DNA from: Oceanicola sp.
Lineage (GTDB): Bacteria; Pseudomonadota; Alphaproteobacteria; Rhodobacterales; Rhodobacteraceae
Direction: 5' to 3'
DNA: 58,649 nt
Assembly: GCA_022447275.1 (NCBI GenBank)
Contig: JAKVBK010000018.1
Location: 1 to 58,649, forward strand
Every line of letters starts with the position of its first letter. Within the stretch, counting starts at the first letter, position 1. The position numbers were made by a program, and so were the translations under genes. Below are positions 17,219 to 27,023 of the stretch, one piece after another. Under the pieces are notes generated by a model, which was not told the DNA's origin, did not search any database, and saw only the letters and a program-made list of their open reading frames with translations.

Positions 17219-18196
17219 ATGACCACATTGAAAATGACGCTGGCCGCACTGGCCACCACAGCCTTGACCGCCCTGCCCGCGACAGCAGGCGAAAAATGGG
17301 ATATGCCGATGGCCTATTCCGGCTCAAACTTCCACTCCGTCACCGGGGCCGAGTTCGCCAAATGCGTGACCACCGGCACAGGCGGCGACATCGAGATCAC
17401 CACCCATCCCGGAGGCTCCCTGTTTGCAGGTGCCGATATCAAGCGCGCCATCCAGACAGGGCAGGTGCCGATTGGCGAACGTCTGCTGTCAGGGCACCAG
17501 AATGAAAGCGCTGTATTCGGCTGGGACTCGGTTCCGTTTCTGGTGTCGTCCTTCGATGAGCATGACAAGCTCTATGCAGTGGCCAAGCCCGAGGTGGAAA
17601 AGGTGCTCGCAGATCAGAATCTGACGCTGCTCTATTCCGTGCCATGGCCGCCCCAGGGCCTGTATTTCCGTGACGAAGTGCAGACGATGGATGATATGAA
17701 GGGCGTCAAGTTCCGCAGCTACAACAACGCCACATCCCGCCTTGCCGAATTGACGGGCATGCTGCCGGTTACCATCGAGGCCGCAGAAATCAGCCAAGCC
17801 TTCGCCACCGGTGTTGCAGACTCAATGGTGTCATCCGGGGCCACAGGATATGATCGCAAGGTGTGGGAAAGCCTGAACTATTTCTACACGGTCGATGCCT
17901 GGCTGCCGCGCAATTACATCATGGTGAATTCCAGCGTCTGGGATGGTGTCTCCGACAGCAACAAGAACGTCATTCAGGCCTGCGCCGACATGGCGGAATA
18001 TGCGGGAACATGGCGCGCCAAGGAATATACCGGCTTCACCATGGCAGGCCTGGCTGCAGGCGGCATGACCGTTGAGCCCGTCAACGATGCAGTGATGGCT
18101 GGCCTCAAGGAAGTGGGCGCCACCATGACCGCCGAATGGCTGGAGGCCGCTGGAGACACCGGCGCTGCGATCGTCGACGGCTTTAAGGCCGAGTAA
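17219..18196 (+). CDS. TRAP transporter solute-binding protein DctP family
   Basis: This 325-residue periplasmic protein has a signal peptide (MTTLKMTLAALATTALTALPATA) and a DctP fold. The conserved Arg that holds the substrate carboxylate is expected in the KFRSYNNATSRLAEL region (near residue 165), with MPVTI-like MLPVTIEAAEISQAFATGVADSM after it. AAGGAGG sits seven bases before the ATG. The gene follows the DadA-like gene and precedes dctQ and dctM. The transporter should import a carboxylate using a sodium gradient, plausibly an amino, hydroxy or imino acid given the flavoprotein next door. Confidence 0.9.
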   Translation: MTTLKMTLAALATTALTALPATAGEKWDMPMAYSGSNFHSVTGAEFAKCVTTGTGGDIEITTHPGGSLFAGADIKRAIQTGQVPIGERLLSGHQNESAVFGWDSVPFLVSSFDEHDKLYAVAKPEVEKVLADQNLTLLYSVPWPPQGLYFRDEVQTMDDMKGVKFRSYNNATSRLAELTGMLPVTIEAAEISQAFATGVADSMVSSGATGYDRKVWESLNYFYTVDAWLPRNYIMVNSSVWDGVSDSNKNVIQACADMAEYAGTWRAKEYTGFTMAGLAAGGMTVEPVNDAVMAGLKEVGATMTAEWLEAAGDTGAAIVDGFKAE

Positions 18197-18208
18197 GACA
18201 CCACGCTG

Positions 18209-18242
18209 GCCGGGGCGGGGCACAGGCTGCGCCCCGGCTTTT
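18209..18242 (+). terminator. Hairpin with T-run between dctP and dctQ
   Basis: GCCGGGGCG at 18209-18217 pairs with CGCCCCGGC at 18230-18238 around a 12-base loop and is followed by TTTT. As after the ABC binding protein at 12136, it sits between the binding-protein gene and the membrane genes and probably reduces readthrough. Confidence 0.75.
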
Positions 18243-18271
18243 CTACACATGTTCAGGGCGGGGTCAGACCG

Positions 18272-18793
18272 ATGGGTGCTGTGCGCAGGTTCCTCGATTT
18301 TCTCTACCAGGCATCGGGCGTGATGGCGGCCCTGTGCCTGATTGCAATTCTTGGTTTGATCGTGCTCCAGATGCTGGCCCGCTGGACCGGCGAAGTGTTT
18401 CCGGGCGCGCCCAACTATGCCGGCTATGCCATGGCAGCTGCCAGCTTTTTTGCCTTTGCCAATGCCCTCGCCCACGGCGCCCATATCCGGGTGTCGATCT
18501 TGTTGAACGCGGTACCGCCGCGGGTGAAATGGCTGCTGGATATGTGGTGCTTTGGGCTTGGCGCCGCGATTGCAGGATATTTTACCTACTATGCCAGCAC
18601 GTTTGTCTACTGGTCCTGGAAATTCAAAGATGTGAGCCAGGGACAGGACGCCACCGCCCTGTGGATTCCACAATCCGTAATGATTATCGGCGGCGGCCTG
18701 CTGACCCTGTGCCTTCTGGACAATTTCTTCCACCTCCTGCTGCGGGGTGAACATCGAATCGTGCGCGACACGGTGGGCAGCAATGCGGAGTAA
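18272..18793 (+). CDS. TRAP transporter small membrane subunit DctQ family
   Basis: This 173-residue protein has four predicted membrane segments (about 14-36, 49-68, 88-110 and 130-152) and the DctQ core SFFAFANALAHGAHIRVSILL. It bridges the binding protein and the large DctM channel subunit in the inner membrane. It lies downstream of the hairpin that follows dctP and ends 6 bases before dctM. Confidence 0.88.
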   Translation: MGAVRRFLDFLYQASGVMAALCLIAILGLIVLQMLARWTGEVFPGAPNYAGYAMAAASFFAFANALAHGAHIRVSILLNAVPPRVKWLLDMWCFGLGAAIAGYFTYYASTFVYWSWKFKDVSQGQDATALWIPQSVMIIGGGLLTLCLLDNFFHLLLRGEHRIVRDTVGSNAE

Positions 18794-18799
18794 CCGGGC

Positions 18800-20107
18800 A
18801 TGACCGAAATCTACGCGATCACGATCTTCCTGTTCGTTCTGTTCTTCCTGCTGGGCACCGGTGTTTGGGTCGGGCTGGCTCTGATGGGGGTAGCCTGGGT
18901 GGGGATGGAATTGTTCACCAATCGCCCCGTAGGCGATGCGATGGTCACAACCATTTGGGCCTCGTCCTCTAGTTGGACCCTGACCGCACTGCCCCTATTC
19001 ATATGGATGGGCGAGATCCTGTTCCGCACCCGCCTGTCCGAAGACATGTTTCGCGGCCTCTCGCCCTGGCTGGCGCGGCTTCCGGGCGGGTTGGTGCATA
19101 CCAATATTGTGGGCTGCACAGTCTTTGCGGCCGTCTCGGGATCATCAGCAGCGACGCTAACCACCGTGGGCAAAATGTCGATCCCGGAGTTGCGGGCCCG
19201 CGACTATCCCGAACGTGTCGTGATCGGCACCCTCGCTGGAGCCGCCACGCTGGGGCTGATGATCCCGCCCTCGCTGGCGCTGATCGTCTATGGAGTCACC
19301 GTAAATGAAAGCATTACGCAGCTGTTTTTTGCGGGCGTGCTGCCGGGCCTGTGTCTGGCGCTGATGTTTATGGGCTATGTGGCGATCTATTCGATGGTGT
19401 CACGGCACTGGAACCCAAAGCAGGAACGCGGGATGCCCTTTGCCGAGAAGCTGCGCAACTCCCGCTATCTGATCCCCGTTTTGCTGCTGATCTTCGTCGT
19501 GATCGGGTCGATGTATGCTGGCTATGCCACCGCCACAGAGGCCGCTGCGATTGGCGTGATCGGGGCGCTGGTGCTTGCGGCCTCGCAGGGCTCTTTGAAC
19601 TGGGGCACCTTCAGCGCAAGCCTGATGGGCGCGACACGCACCTCGGCCATGATCGCGCTCATCCTGGCGGGCGCCGCATTCCTGAAGCTGGCCATGGGCT
19701 TTACCGGCCTGCCACGGGCCCTTGCGGATGGGATTGCCACGATGGAGTTATCCCGGTTTGAGCTGCTGATGGCGCTGTTGGTTTTCTACATCGTGCTGGG
19801 CATGTTCCTCGACGGGATTTCATCGGTAGTGCTGACCATGGCCGTCGTCGAGCCGATGGTGCGAGACGCCGGCATCGACCTGATCTGGTTTGGCATTTTC
19901 GTGGTTGTCGTCGTCGAGATGGCACAGATCACCCCACCGATCGGCTTTAACCTGTTTGTGCTGCAAGGCATGACAGACCATGAGATGGGGTATATCACCC
20001 GCGCTGCCCTGCCGATGTTTCTGATCATGGTGCTGATGTGCTTCATCCTGATCTGGCTGCCTGATCTGGCCCTGTGGCTGCCTGAAACCATGCGAAACCG
20101 CCCCTAG
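18800..20107 (+). CDS. TRAP transporter large membrane subunit DctM family
   Basis: This 435-residue inner-membrane protein of the DctM family has about 12 membrane segments. Family landmarks are AAVSGSSAATLTTVGKMSIPEL, ATLGLMIPPSLALIVYGV, and the second-half repeat VEMAQITPPIGFNLFVLQG. It forms the ion-driven transport channel with DctQ. The gene is translationally close to its neighbours: 6 bases after dctQ, and 2 bases before the next membrane protein gene. Confidence 0.92.
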   Translation: MTEIYAITIFLFVLFFLLGTGVWVGLALMGVAWVGMELFTNRPVGDAMVTTIWASSSSWTLTALPLFIWMGEILFRTRLSEDMFRGLSPWLARLPGGLVHTNIVGCTVFAAVSGSSAATLTTVGKMSIPELRARDYPERVVIGTLAGAATLGLMIPPSLALIVYGVTVNESITQLFFAGVLPGLCLALMFMGYVAIYSMVSRHWNPKQERGMPFAEKLRNSRYLIPVLLLIFVVIGSMYAGYATATEAAAIGVIGALVLAASQGSLNWGTFSASLMGATRTSAMIALILAGAAFLKLAMGFTGLPRALADGIATMELSRFELLMALLVFYIVLGMFLDGISSVVLTMAVVEPMVRDAGIDLIWFGIFVVVVVEMAQITPPIGFNLFVLQGMTDHEMGYITRAALPMFLIMVLMCFILIWLPDLALWLPETMRNRP

Positions 20108-20109
20108 GC

Positions 20110-21039
20110 ATGGGGATCTTACTCGCCTGGATAGCGCGCACTGGCCGGCTTTGGCTGATTGCGGGCATCGTTGCGGGGTTGCTTCTGCCCGGCGCGGCGC
20201 AGCTTCTGCAGCCCTGGATTGGTGAAATGGTGGCCCTGCTGCTGTTGGTAACGGGCATCCGAGTGGGTGCACGTGACGCGCTCGCGCTGGACGCTGCGGG
20301 CAGTACTTTGAGGCGCGTGCTGGCCCTGCAATTTGCGTTGCCCGTCAGCGTGCTTGGCCTCTTCTGGCTGACAGGCTGGCTGGACGCCCCGCTGTGTCTC
20401 GCCGTGGCCCTGATGCTGTGCGCGCCCTCACTGGCCGGTGCGCCCAGCTTTGCGGCGATGGTGGGGTATGACCCCGCTCCGGGCCTGCGGATTCTGGTGA
20501 TGGGCACAGCGCTGTTCCCATTGACTGCCCTGCCCGCCTTCACCCTGCTGGACCCTCTGGGAAATGGGCCCGTCGGGGCGCTCCTGCTGGCTGCGCAACT
20601 GATGGCCGCCATATTGCTTGCGGTCGGCGCAGGCTTTGGGCTGCGGGCGGCTTTCCCAAGGCTTGGGCAAGCGGATGCACGCCCCCAATTGGAAGGCCTC
20701 GCTGCCCTGCTTTTGGCCATCATTGTCATTGGGCTTATGTCGGCGGTGGGCCCGATGCTGCGGGCGGATCCGGTGCAGTTGCTGGGTTGGATCATCGCGG
20801 CCCTGGCGATCAACTTCGGCCTGCATATCGGAACCTTGCACCTGTGCCGGTGGCTAGGCGTACAGAACGCAGTCGCCCTGTCGATCTTTGCGGGAAATCG
20901 CAATATCGCGCTTTTTCTGCTTGTCTTGCCAGACCATATCGCGGCCCCGTTGATGATCTTTATCGGTTGCTACCAGATCCCCATGTACCTCACGCCGATG
21001 CTGGTGCTCCGCCTGCATGGCCGCCCTGACAGCCCCTGA
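20110..21039 (+). CDS. Bile acid:sodium symporter-like (SBF/BASS-type) membrane protein
   Basis: This 309-residue hydrophobic protein has eight to ten predicted membrane helices. The segment IFAGNRNIALFLLVLP near residue 257 resembles the conserved NRN stretch of the SBF/BASS sodium symporter superfamily, but overall resemblance is weak to my eye. The ATG follows the dctM stop by only two bases, so it belongs to the TRAP operon, which usually has no fourth membrane gene. It could export a product or import a related acid. Function is unknown. Confidence 0.6.
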   Translation: MGILLAWIARTGRLWLIAGIVAGLLLPGAAQLLQPWIGEMVALLLLVTGIRVGARDALALDAAGSTLRRVLALQFALPVSVLGLFWLTGWLDAPLCLAVALMLCAPSLAGAPSFAAMVGYDPAPGLRILVMGTALFPLTALPAFTLLDPLGNGPVGALLLAAQLMAAILLAVGAGFGLRAAFPRLGQADARPQLEGLAALLLAIIVIGLMSAVGPMLRADPVQLLGWIIAALAINFGLHIGTLHLCRWLGVQNAVALSIFAGNRNIALFLLVLPDHIAAPLMIFIGCYQIPMYLTPMLVLRLHGRPDSP

Positions 21040-21342
21040 GGCACGCTCGATAAGGGCAGGCAAAGCTTGACAGAAGGCTGGCTTTGCCCCACATGCACAC
21101 CACGCTGCGCTGCCGCGTGAGCAAGCCGCGCCCCGACAAGACGAATAAATACCGGGCGCATCAGCGTATCAGATACCGACAGTTCCCCATCACGCAGGGT
21201 CCTGAAGCAGACACCAGACAGAGCGGGGTGCGCCCGCCTGTCCAGAGGATCTGCATCACCTGCGACGCCACGCACATGGGGTGCGTGTGCAACAGATATC
21301 GTCGTGTGCACTGCGTAAGTGTCACGGCCTGAAGGACATACC
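21040..21342. other. Gap and probable leader upstream of the DEAD-box helicase gene
   Basis: About 300 bases separate the TRAP operon from the helicase gene. GGCAAAGC at 21059-21066 and GCTTTGCC at 21081-21088 can pair over a 14-base loop, which may mark the end of the upstream operon. No open frame in the rest looks real. A long untranslated leader would be usual for a cold-inducible helicase gene, but I cannot place its promoter with confidence. Confidence 0.35.
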
Positions 21343-22692
21343 TTGAACGACTTTTCCGCACTGGGCCTCGCGCCCGCTCTGCTTTCGGCCCTCGACGCCC
21401 GCAAGCTGACCGACCCGACACCGATCCAACAGAAGGCCATTCCGTTGGTTCTTGAAGGCCATGACGTCATGGGCCTTGCCCAGACCGGCACCGGCAAGAC
21501 CCTGGCCTTTGGCCTGCCCCTGCTGGATCAACTGATCCATGCAGAAGAACGCCCGCGTCCGCGCCTGCCCTCCGCCTTGATCCTTGCCCCAACCCGCGAA
21601 CTGGTAAACCAGATAGCCGAAAGCCTGCGGGATATGACCGGCAGCACCAATCTGCGCATTGTCACCGTGGTTGGCGGCGCTTCCATCAACCGGCAGGTCA
21701 ATGCGCTTGCCCGACCCACGGACGTGCTTGTCGCCACACCCGGGCGTCTGATTGACCTGTTGGATCGCCGGGCGTTGGAGCTGTCTCAGGTCCGGTTCCT
21801 CGTGCTCGATGAGGCCGACCAGATGCTCGACATGGGCTTTATCCACTCGCTGCGCAAGATTGCCCCGCTGCTGGCCACACCGCGCCAGACGATGCTGTTC
21901 TCCGCAACAATGCCAAAGCTCATGGAAGAGCTGTCGCAAGCCTACCTGAACAACCCCATGCGGGTGCAGGTGGCGCCCCCGGGCAAGGCGGCAGACAAGA
22001 TCACCCAGTCGATCCACTTCGTTGAGAAGGCCGGAAAGCCGCGCAAGCTGCGCGAGATCCTCGACCGCGACCCCGGCGCTTTGACCCTTGTCTTCTCGCG
22101 CACCAAGCATGGCGCAGAACGGCTGATGAAGGGCCTCGTGGCCGATGGCTACAACGCAGACTCGATCCATGGCAACAAAAGCCAGGGCAAGCGGGATCGC
22201 GCGATTACGGCTTTCCGCGATGGCAAGATCAACGTGCTGGTGGCCACGGATGTGGCAGCCCGGGGGATTGATATCCCCGGCGTGGCATATGTCGTAAACT
22301 TCGATCTGCCCGATGTGCCCGACAACTATGTGCACCGGATCGGACGCACGGCGCGCGCCGGGCGCGAAGGGGAAGCGATTGCCTTCTGTTCTGAGGAGGA
22401 AGTCGATCTTCTCAAGCAGATCGAGAAGCTGATGAAGATGGAAATCCCGACCGCCAGCGGTGACCGCCCCGCCCATGCCAGCCCAAGGCCCCAGCGGCGC
22501 CGGGGAGGTGGCGGCGGCAAACCGCAGGGCAATCGCCGCGGCAACGGTGGCGCCAAGGGCAAGGGTGGCAATGGCTCATCCGGGGGTGGCTCTTCCCAGA
22601 GCAAGTGGAGCCGCGGCCCCAAGCCCAGCAAACCCGGCGGCACCCAAAGCCCCAAGCGGCGTCGGCCCAACAAGCGCCGCACCGCCGCCTAA
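21343..22692 (+). CDS. rhlE: DEAD-box ATP-dependent RNA helicase, RhlE type
   Basis: This helicase of about 449 residues has all core motifs: Q motif PTPIQQKAIP, motif I AQTGTGKT, PTREL, TPGR, DEAD, SAT, and HRIGRTARAGREG near the end of the second RecA domain. From about residue 380 the tail is a low-complexity basic Gly/Arg/Pro/Ser region (RRRGGGGG, KRRRPNKRR), usual for RhlE proteins and able to bind RNA. It would unwind structured RNA in ribosome assembly or at low temperature. I chose TTG 21343 because GAAGGA lies six bases upstream and the family N-terminus begins there. A GTG eight codons earlier is possible. Confidence 0.92.
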   Translation: MNDFSALGLAPALLSALDARKLTDPTPIQQKAIPLVLEGHDVMGLAQTGTGKTLAFGLPLLDQLIHAEERPRPRLPSALILAPTRELVNQIAESLRDMTGSTNLRIVTVVGGASINRQVNALARPTDVLVATPGRLIDLLDRRALELSQVRFLVLDEADQMLDMGFIHSLRKIAPLLATPRQTMLFSATMPKLMEELSQAYLNNPMRVQVAPPGKAADKITQSIHFVEKAGKPRKLREILDRDPGALTLVFSRTKHGAERLMKGLVADGYNADSIHGNKSQGKRDRAITAFRDGKINVLVATDVAARGIDIPGVAYVVNFDLPDVPDNYVHRIGRTARAGREGEAIAFCSEEEVDLLKQIEKLMKMEIPTASGDRPAHASPRPQRRRGGGGGKPQGNRRGNGGAKGKGGNGSSGGGSSQSKWSRGPKPSKPGGTQSPKRRRPNKRRTAA

Positions 22693-22721
22693 ACGCACCG
22701 CTTGCAGGCCACGGCACGGCT

Positions 22722-24044
22722 CTAGCCGGGGCGTGGCCACTGCGGGTGCAGATCGTCAATGCGAAACGTATGGCTATGGGCGGCGTGATGGTCGCGCAGA
22801 TGCGGATGATCGGGGGGAAGGTCGGGATGACTGTGCGCGATTTCCGCAGGATCATCAGCCGGCCATAACCAGCGCGCCGCCCCCAAAGCGGCAAGACACA
22901 GCACCCCGAGCAAGACAAGGCTGACCAATGGGCTGAATGCCGTGGCCAGCCACCCCGCCAACGGATAGCCGAACAGCCAGCACGCATGGGACAGCGCGAA
23001 CTGTGCCGCGAAGATGGCTGGGCGGTCCGCCTCTTGCGCAGATCGACGCAAAAGACGCCCAGAGGGTGTTAACACCGTACTGAAGCCCACACCCACCCCA
23101 AACCATGCCAGCATCAAGGCCCACTGGCCCCAACCCGACTGGCTGACATGGAGCGCCAGGGCAAGCAGGCTGGCACCCATCAAAAAAGCGCCAAAGCTCA
23201 TGACGGGGCGATCCCCAAGCCGCTCCAGAACGCGCGGCAAGGCCAGTGCCGCCGCCATCGAGCCTGCTCCAAACGCGGCCATGACCACGGCCACCGCCCC
23301 TTCTTGAAGGCCCAGCGTCCCCTGCACGATCAAAACGGTATTCACCAAGACCATGGCCCCTGCCATCGCAATGGCCACGTTAAAAGCCAGCAATCCGCGC
23401 AAACGGGGGGTTGCCAGATAGATTTTCGTGCCCCGCGTCGTGCGCTCGAAAATCCCGCGTCTTTCGCCCTGTGCAGGGTGCGGCAGAGCCACAGAAAAGA
23501 TCAGAACGGCCGAGGCCGCAAAGCCCAGCGCCGTGCCGCCAAACAGGGCAGAAGCCGAAACCACGCTCAGCAACACAGCCGCCAGCGCAGGCGAGATCAT
23601 CGCTTCAAGGTCATAGGCCAGTCGGGACAGGGACAAGGCCTTTGTGTAGCGATCTTCTTCCGGCAGAATATCGGGGATCGTGGCTTGATAGATCGGGGTG
23701 AACCCCGCCGCGGCCACCTGCAATGCAGCGATCAAGACATAGACCTGCCAAGTCTGGGTCACAAAGGGCAGCAGCAAAGCAACCGCACACCGTACAATAT
23801 CAAGCCCGACAAGTACCCTGCGGCGTGGCAACCTTTCCGCGAGGGCCGACGCCACTGGCGCGATGCAAACATAGGCAACCATCTTGATCGTGAACACAGT
23901 GCCGAGCACCAACGAGGCCTGCCCTCCCGCCAGATCATAGGCCAGCAATGCCAGTGCCACGGTGGCAAGGCCCGTGCCAAACAAGGCCGCCACCTGCGCC
24001 AGCCACATATGCCTGAAGGTTCGGTCTGACAGAATGTCGATCAC
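22722..24044 (-). CDS. Major facilitator superfamily transporter with His-rich C-terminal tail
   Basis: This 440-residue protein has about 12 membrane segments and MFS landmarks (ALAERLPRRRVLVGLD between helices 2 and 3, and the central RRGIFERTTRGTKIYL loop). The last 30 to 40 residues after the final helix are unusual: a cytoplasmic tail with about ten His interspersed with Asp (HSHPDLPPDHPHLRDHH, then HSHTF, DDLHPQW). Such tails occur on nickel and cobalt exporters of the NreB type, so a metal-efflux role is possible, but drug or metabolite export cannot be excluded. The start is GTG at 24044 with only a weak AGG site. It converges on the helicase gene with a 29-base gap. Confidence 0.72.
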   Translation of the reverse strand: MIDILSDRTFRHMWLAQVAALFGTGLATVALALLAYDLAGGQASLVLGTVFTIKMVAYVCIAPVASALAERLPRRRVLVGLDIVRCAVALLLPFVTQTWQVYVLIAALQVAAAGFTPIYQATIPDILPEEDRYTKALSLSRLAYDLEAMISPALAAVLLSVVSASALFGGTALGFAASAVLIFSVALPHPAQGERRGIFERTTRGTKIYLATPRLRGLLAFNVAIAMAGAMVLVNTVLIVQGTLGLQEGAVAVVMAAFGAGSMAAALALPRVLERLGDRPVMSFGAFLMGASLLALALHVSQSGWGQWALMLAWFGVGVGFSTVLTPSGRLLRRSAQEADRPAIFAAQFALSHACWLFGYPLAGWLATAFSPLVSLVLLGVLCLAALGAARWLWPADDPAEIAHSHPDLPPDHPHLRDHHAAHSHTFRIDDLHPQWPRPG

Positions 24045-24642
24045 GGTCTTCGCCTGAGTCTCGGGTTTTGGGGGCCGTATCCTGCGGTGTCACGCTGCCA
24101 CGCCTAAAGCCCTGCGCCAAGTGCAAAGCGGGCGGTGACCGGGCAGGCATGACGCCCAAACGGTATCCCGCAATTGGTCGAAAGCACGGGGAAGCGACTC
24201 GCATTCTCAAGATGCGATGCGCTCAGATAGGCACATTTTTGCGAACATCTGGGGTGAGAATTGGAATACGGGTCGGCGCGGATTTGATGAGAACGGCACG
24301 CAGCCGTCCCTCTCCGGCGATGATCGCCACACAGGGTTTTCTATCTGCAGCCACTTCGTCTACCAAATACTAAATATAATAATTTCAATAAGATAACGGG
24401 CCGTATAGGTATCGCGCCGGAGCATATGCGCGCGAACAGCGTCACAATGCCTCCCCACGATCCACCGAAGATATGGTGCAACCTCAGGGGCAGTGGTCTA
24501 AGGGTCGCGCATGATCTTTCGCACCGCCTTTACATTACTGCATACAATCGTATACCAAGCCGCTGGCTGGTCTGCGCTTGGCGTGGCGGCTGCACCTCTT
24601 CTCTGACCCCAACACAGACATCTCGAAAAAAGGGTAGAAAAA
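24045..24642. other. 598-base gap upstream of icd
   Basis: No convincing gene lies here. A short A+T-rich stretch around 24358-24395 stands out against the GC-rich background and may be a promoter or UP-like region. Near 24538-24560 ATACAATCGTAT forms an interrupted inverted repeat upstream of icd, a possible regulatory site. An A-rich stretch with GGGTAG precedes the icd ATG. I see no tRNA or known riboswitch fold. Confidence 0.4.
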
Positions 24643-26847
24643 ATGGCTGACGCAAACTCACCGGATATTGTGTATACCATCGTAGACGAAGCGCCTGAAC
24701 TGGCCAGTGCCTCCCTTCTTCCGATCGTTCAGAGCTTTGCATCTGCTGCCGGCGTGACCGTTGGCACGAAAGATATCTCTCTGGCAGGCCGCATTATCGC
24801 GACCTTCCCGGAATACCTCTCGGAGGAGCAGCGCATCCCCGATGACCTCGCGTTGCTGGGGGAATTGGTCAAGACACCCGAAGCCAATGTGATCAAGCTG
24901 CCCAATATCTCGGCGTCAGTCCCGCAGTTGGTAGCGGCCATCAAGGAATTGCAGGGTCAGGGCTATGCCCTTCCCGACTATCCCGAAGAGCCCGCAACAG
25001 ACGCCGAGAAGGCTGTGCGCGCAAAATATGACGGGATCAAAGGCTCTGCTGTGAACCCGGTTCTGCGCGAAGGCAACTCTGACCGCCGCGCCGCAGGGGC
25101 CGTGAAGGCCTTTGCCCAGGCAAACCCGCACCGCATGGGCGCATGGGTGGCTGACAGCAAGACGCGCGTTGCCTCCATGTCGGGCAATGATTTCCGCGCC
25201 AACGAAGTATCCGCCACCCTGCCCGCGGCCACCACGGCCCGGATCGTTCTGGAAACCGCGTCCGGTGAAACAGTGTTGAAGGAAGGTGTTTCCTATCCTG
25301 CGGGCACTGTTGTCGATGCCACCTTCATGAGCGCCGCCGCCCTGTCGGAATTTCTGGCTGCCGAGATCGAGAACACCAAAGCAGAGGGCACATTGTTCTC
25401 CCTGCACATGAAGGCCACGATGATGAAGGTCTCTGACCCGATCATCTTTGGGCATGCTGTAAAAGCCTGGCTGGCCCCGGTGTTTGAGGCATATGGCGAC
25501 AAGATGGCTGATCTGGGCGTGAACCCGAACTCGGGCATGGGAGATCTGCTCGCCCGTGTCGAAGGCGACGCCGACATCATGGCAGCCATTGACGCGTGCA
25601 CCGCTGACCGGCCGCCGATGTACATGGTCGACAGTGACCGTGGCATCACCAACCTGCACGTGCCGTCCGACGTGATTATCGACGCGTCAATGCCCGCGCT
25701 TATCCGTGGCGGCGGCAAGGGCTGGGGCCCCGATGGCAAAGAGTCCGACACCAACTGCGTGATCCCGGACACCTCCTATGCGCCGGTCTATGACGAGACG
25801 ATCAAGTTCTTCAAAGAGAACGGTGCCCTGAACCCGGCCACCGCAGGCACAGTTCAAAACGTGGGCCTCATGGCGCAGAAGGCCGAGGAATACGGCTCTC
25901 ACCCCACTACGTTCGAGATCGCAGAGGCCGGCACGGTCAAGATGATCCTCGAGGATGGCACCGTGCTGCATAGCCATGCGGTTGAGGCTGGTGACATCTG
26001 GCGCTCTGCCTCGGCCCGCAAGGCGCCGATCGAGGACTGGGTTAACCTCGCGATCGATCGCCAGGCAGCCACGGGTTACCGGGCGATTTTCTGGCTGGAT
26101 GCCAGCCGTGCCCATGACGCGGAACTGATCAAATATGTCACCCCGATCCTTGAGGCGAAGGGCGTGGCCGACAAGTTCGAAATCATGGCACCGCGCGAAG
26201 CCACGCGCGCATCGCTGGAAACCATCACCAAGGGTGACAGCACCATCGCAATCACTGGCAATGTGCTGCGTGACTACCTCACAGACCTCTTCCCGATCCT
26301 CGAACTGGCCACCTCGGCCAAGATGCTGTCGATCGTGAAGCTGATGAATGGGGGCGGCCTGTTCGAAACCGGTGCGGGCGGTTCTGCACCAAAGCATGTC
26401 CAGCAGTTTGTGGCTGAAAACCATCTGCGCTGGGACAGCCTCGGCGAGTTCTGCGCGCTGGGGGAGAGCTTCAACTTCCTGGCTGCGGCCAAAGACAATG
26501 CCAAGGCAGGTGTCTTGGGCGCAGCTGTCGACGTGGCAACGCAAGGTGTGCTCAACAATGATCGCTCGCCTCAGCGCAAGCCCGGCCAGCCGGACAACCG
26601 CGCCAGCCACTATTGGTTTGCACGCTACTGGGCCGAAGCACTGGCCGCACAGGACGCGGATGCGGACATGGCCGCGCATTTTGCGCCCATCGCCACCGCA
26701 TTGGCCGAAGCTGAGAGCACGATCCTTGCCGAACTGCTGCAGAATGCAGGGCAGGCCGTGGATCAGGGCGGCTACTATCATGCAGATCGCAGCCGCGTCG
26801 CAGCCTTCATGCGGCCATCGGCAACGCTGAATGCCATCATTGGCTAA
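24643..26847 (+). CDS. icd: Isocitrate dehydrogenase (NADP), monomeric type
   Basis: This 734-residue protein starting [22 protein letters not shown] is a monomeric NADP-dependent isocitrate dehydrogenase. This class of about 740 residues is unrelated in size to the 45 kDa dimeric enzyme. It oxidises isocitrate to 2-oxoglutarate and CO2 in the TCA cycle and supplies NADPH. Family segments include [55 protein letters not shown] and [23 protein letters not shown]. It is monocistronic, with a hairpin downstream and a convergent carnitine operon after it. Confidence 0.96.
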   Translation: MADANSPDIVYTIVDEAPELASASLLPIVQSFASAAGVTVGTKDISLAGRIIATFPEYLSEEQRIPDDLALLGELVKTPEANVIKLPNISASVPQLVAAIKELQGQGYALPDYPEEPATDAEKAVRAKYDGIKGSAVNPVLREGNSDRRAAGAVKAFAQANPHRMGAWVADSKTRVASMSGNDFRANEVSATLPAATTARIVLETASGETVLKEGVSYPAGTVVDATFMSAAALSEFLAAEIENTKAEGTLFSLHMKATMMKVSDPIIFGHAVKAWLAPVFEAYGDKMADLGVNPNSGMGDLLARVEGDADIMAAIDACTADRPPMYMVDSDRGITNLHVPSDVIIDASMPALIRGGGKGWGPDGKESDTNCVIPDTSYAPVYDETIKFFKENGALNPATAGTVQNVGLMAQKAEEYGSHPTTFEIAEAGTVKMILEDGTVLHSHAVEAGDIWRSASARKAPIEDWVNLAIDRQAATGYRAIFWLDASRAHDAELIKYVTPILEAKGVADKFEIMAPREATRASLETITKGDSTIAITGNVLRDYLTDLFPILELATSAKMLSIVKLMNGGGLFETGAGGSAPKHVQQFVAENHLRWDSLGEFCALGESFNFLAAAKDNAKAGVLGAAVDVATQGVLNNDRSPQRKPGQPDNRASHYWFARYWAEALAAQDADADMAAHFAPIATALAEAESTILAELLQNAGQAVDQGGYYHADRSRVAAFMRPSATLNAIIG

Positions 26848-26870
26848 AGCCATCTGATGCAAATTTTGCG

Positions 26871-26894
26871 GGGGGCGCTGCACGCGGCGCCCCC
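26871..26894 (+). terminator. GC-rich hairpin downstream of icd
   Basis: GGGGGCGC at 26871-26878 pairs with GCGCCCCC at 26887-26894 over an 8-base loop, starting 24 bases after the icd stop. It has no T-run, so termination would rely on stem strength or on Rho. A second possible stem (GGGGC/GCCCC) follows near 26936-26950. Confidence 0.5.
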
Positions 26895-27023
26895 TGATCA
26901 CACCGCATTGAGCGTTGCAGGTGTGAGCCCCGACAAGGGGCGTTGCCCCTCGCGCACGGCGTGCGCTCACCCCAGAGTATTTTCAAGACAAAGACGGGCT
27001 TGGGTGTTTAGAAGCCTTTGCTT

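Noticed and set aside
25687-26970. 427-codon minus-strand frame opposite icd
   Set aside because: The plus strand encodes a full monomeric isocitrate dehydrogenase; the antisense product has no recognisable motif.
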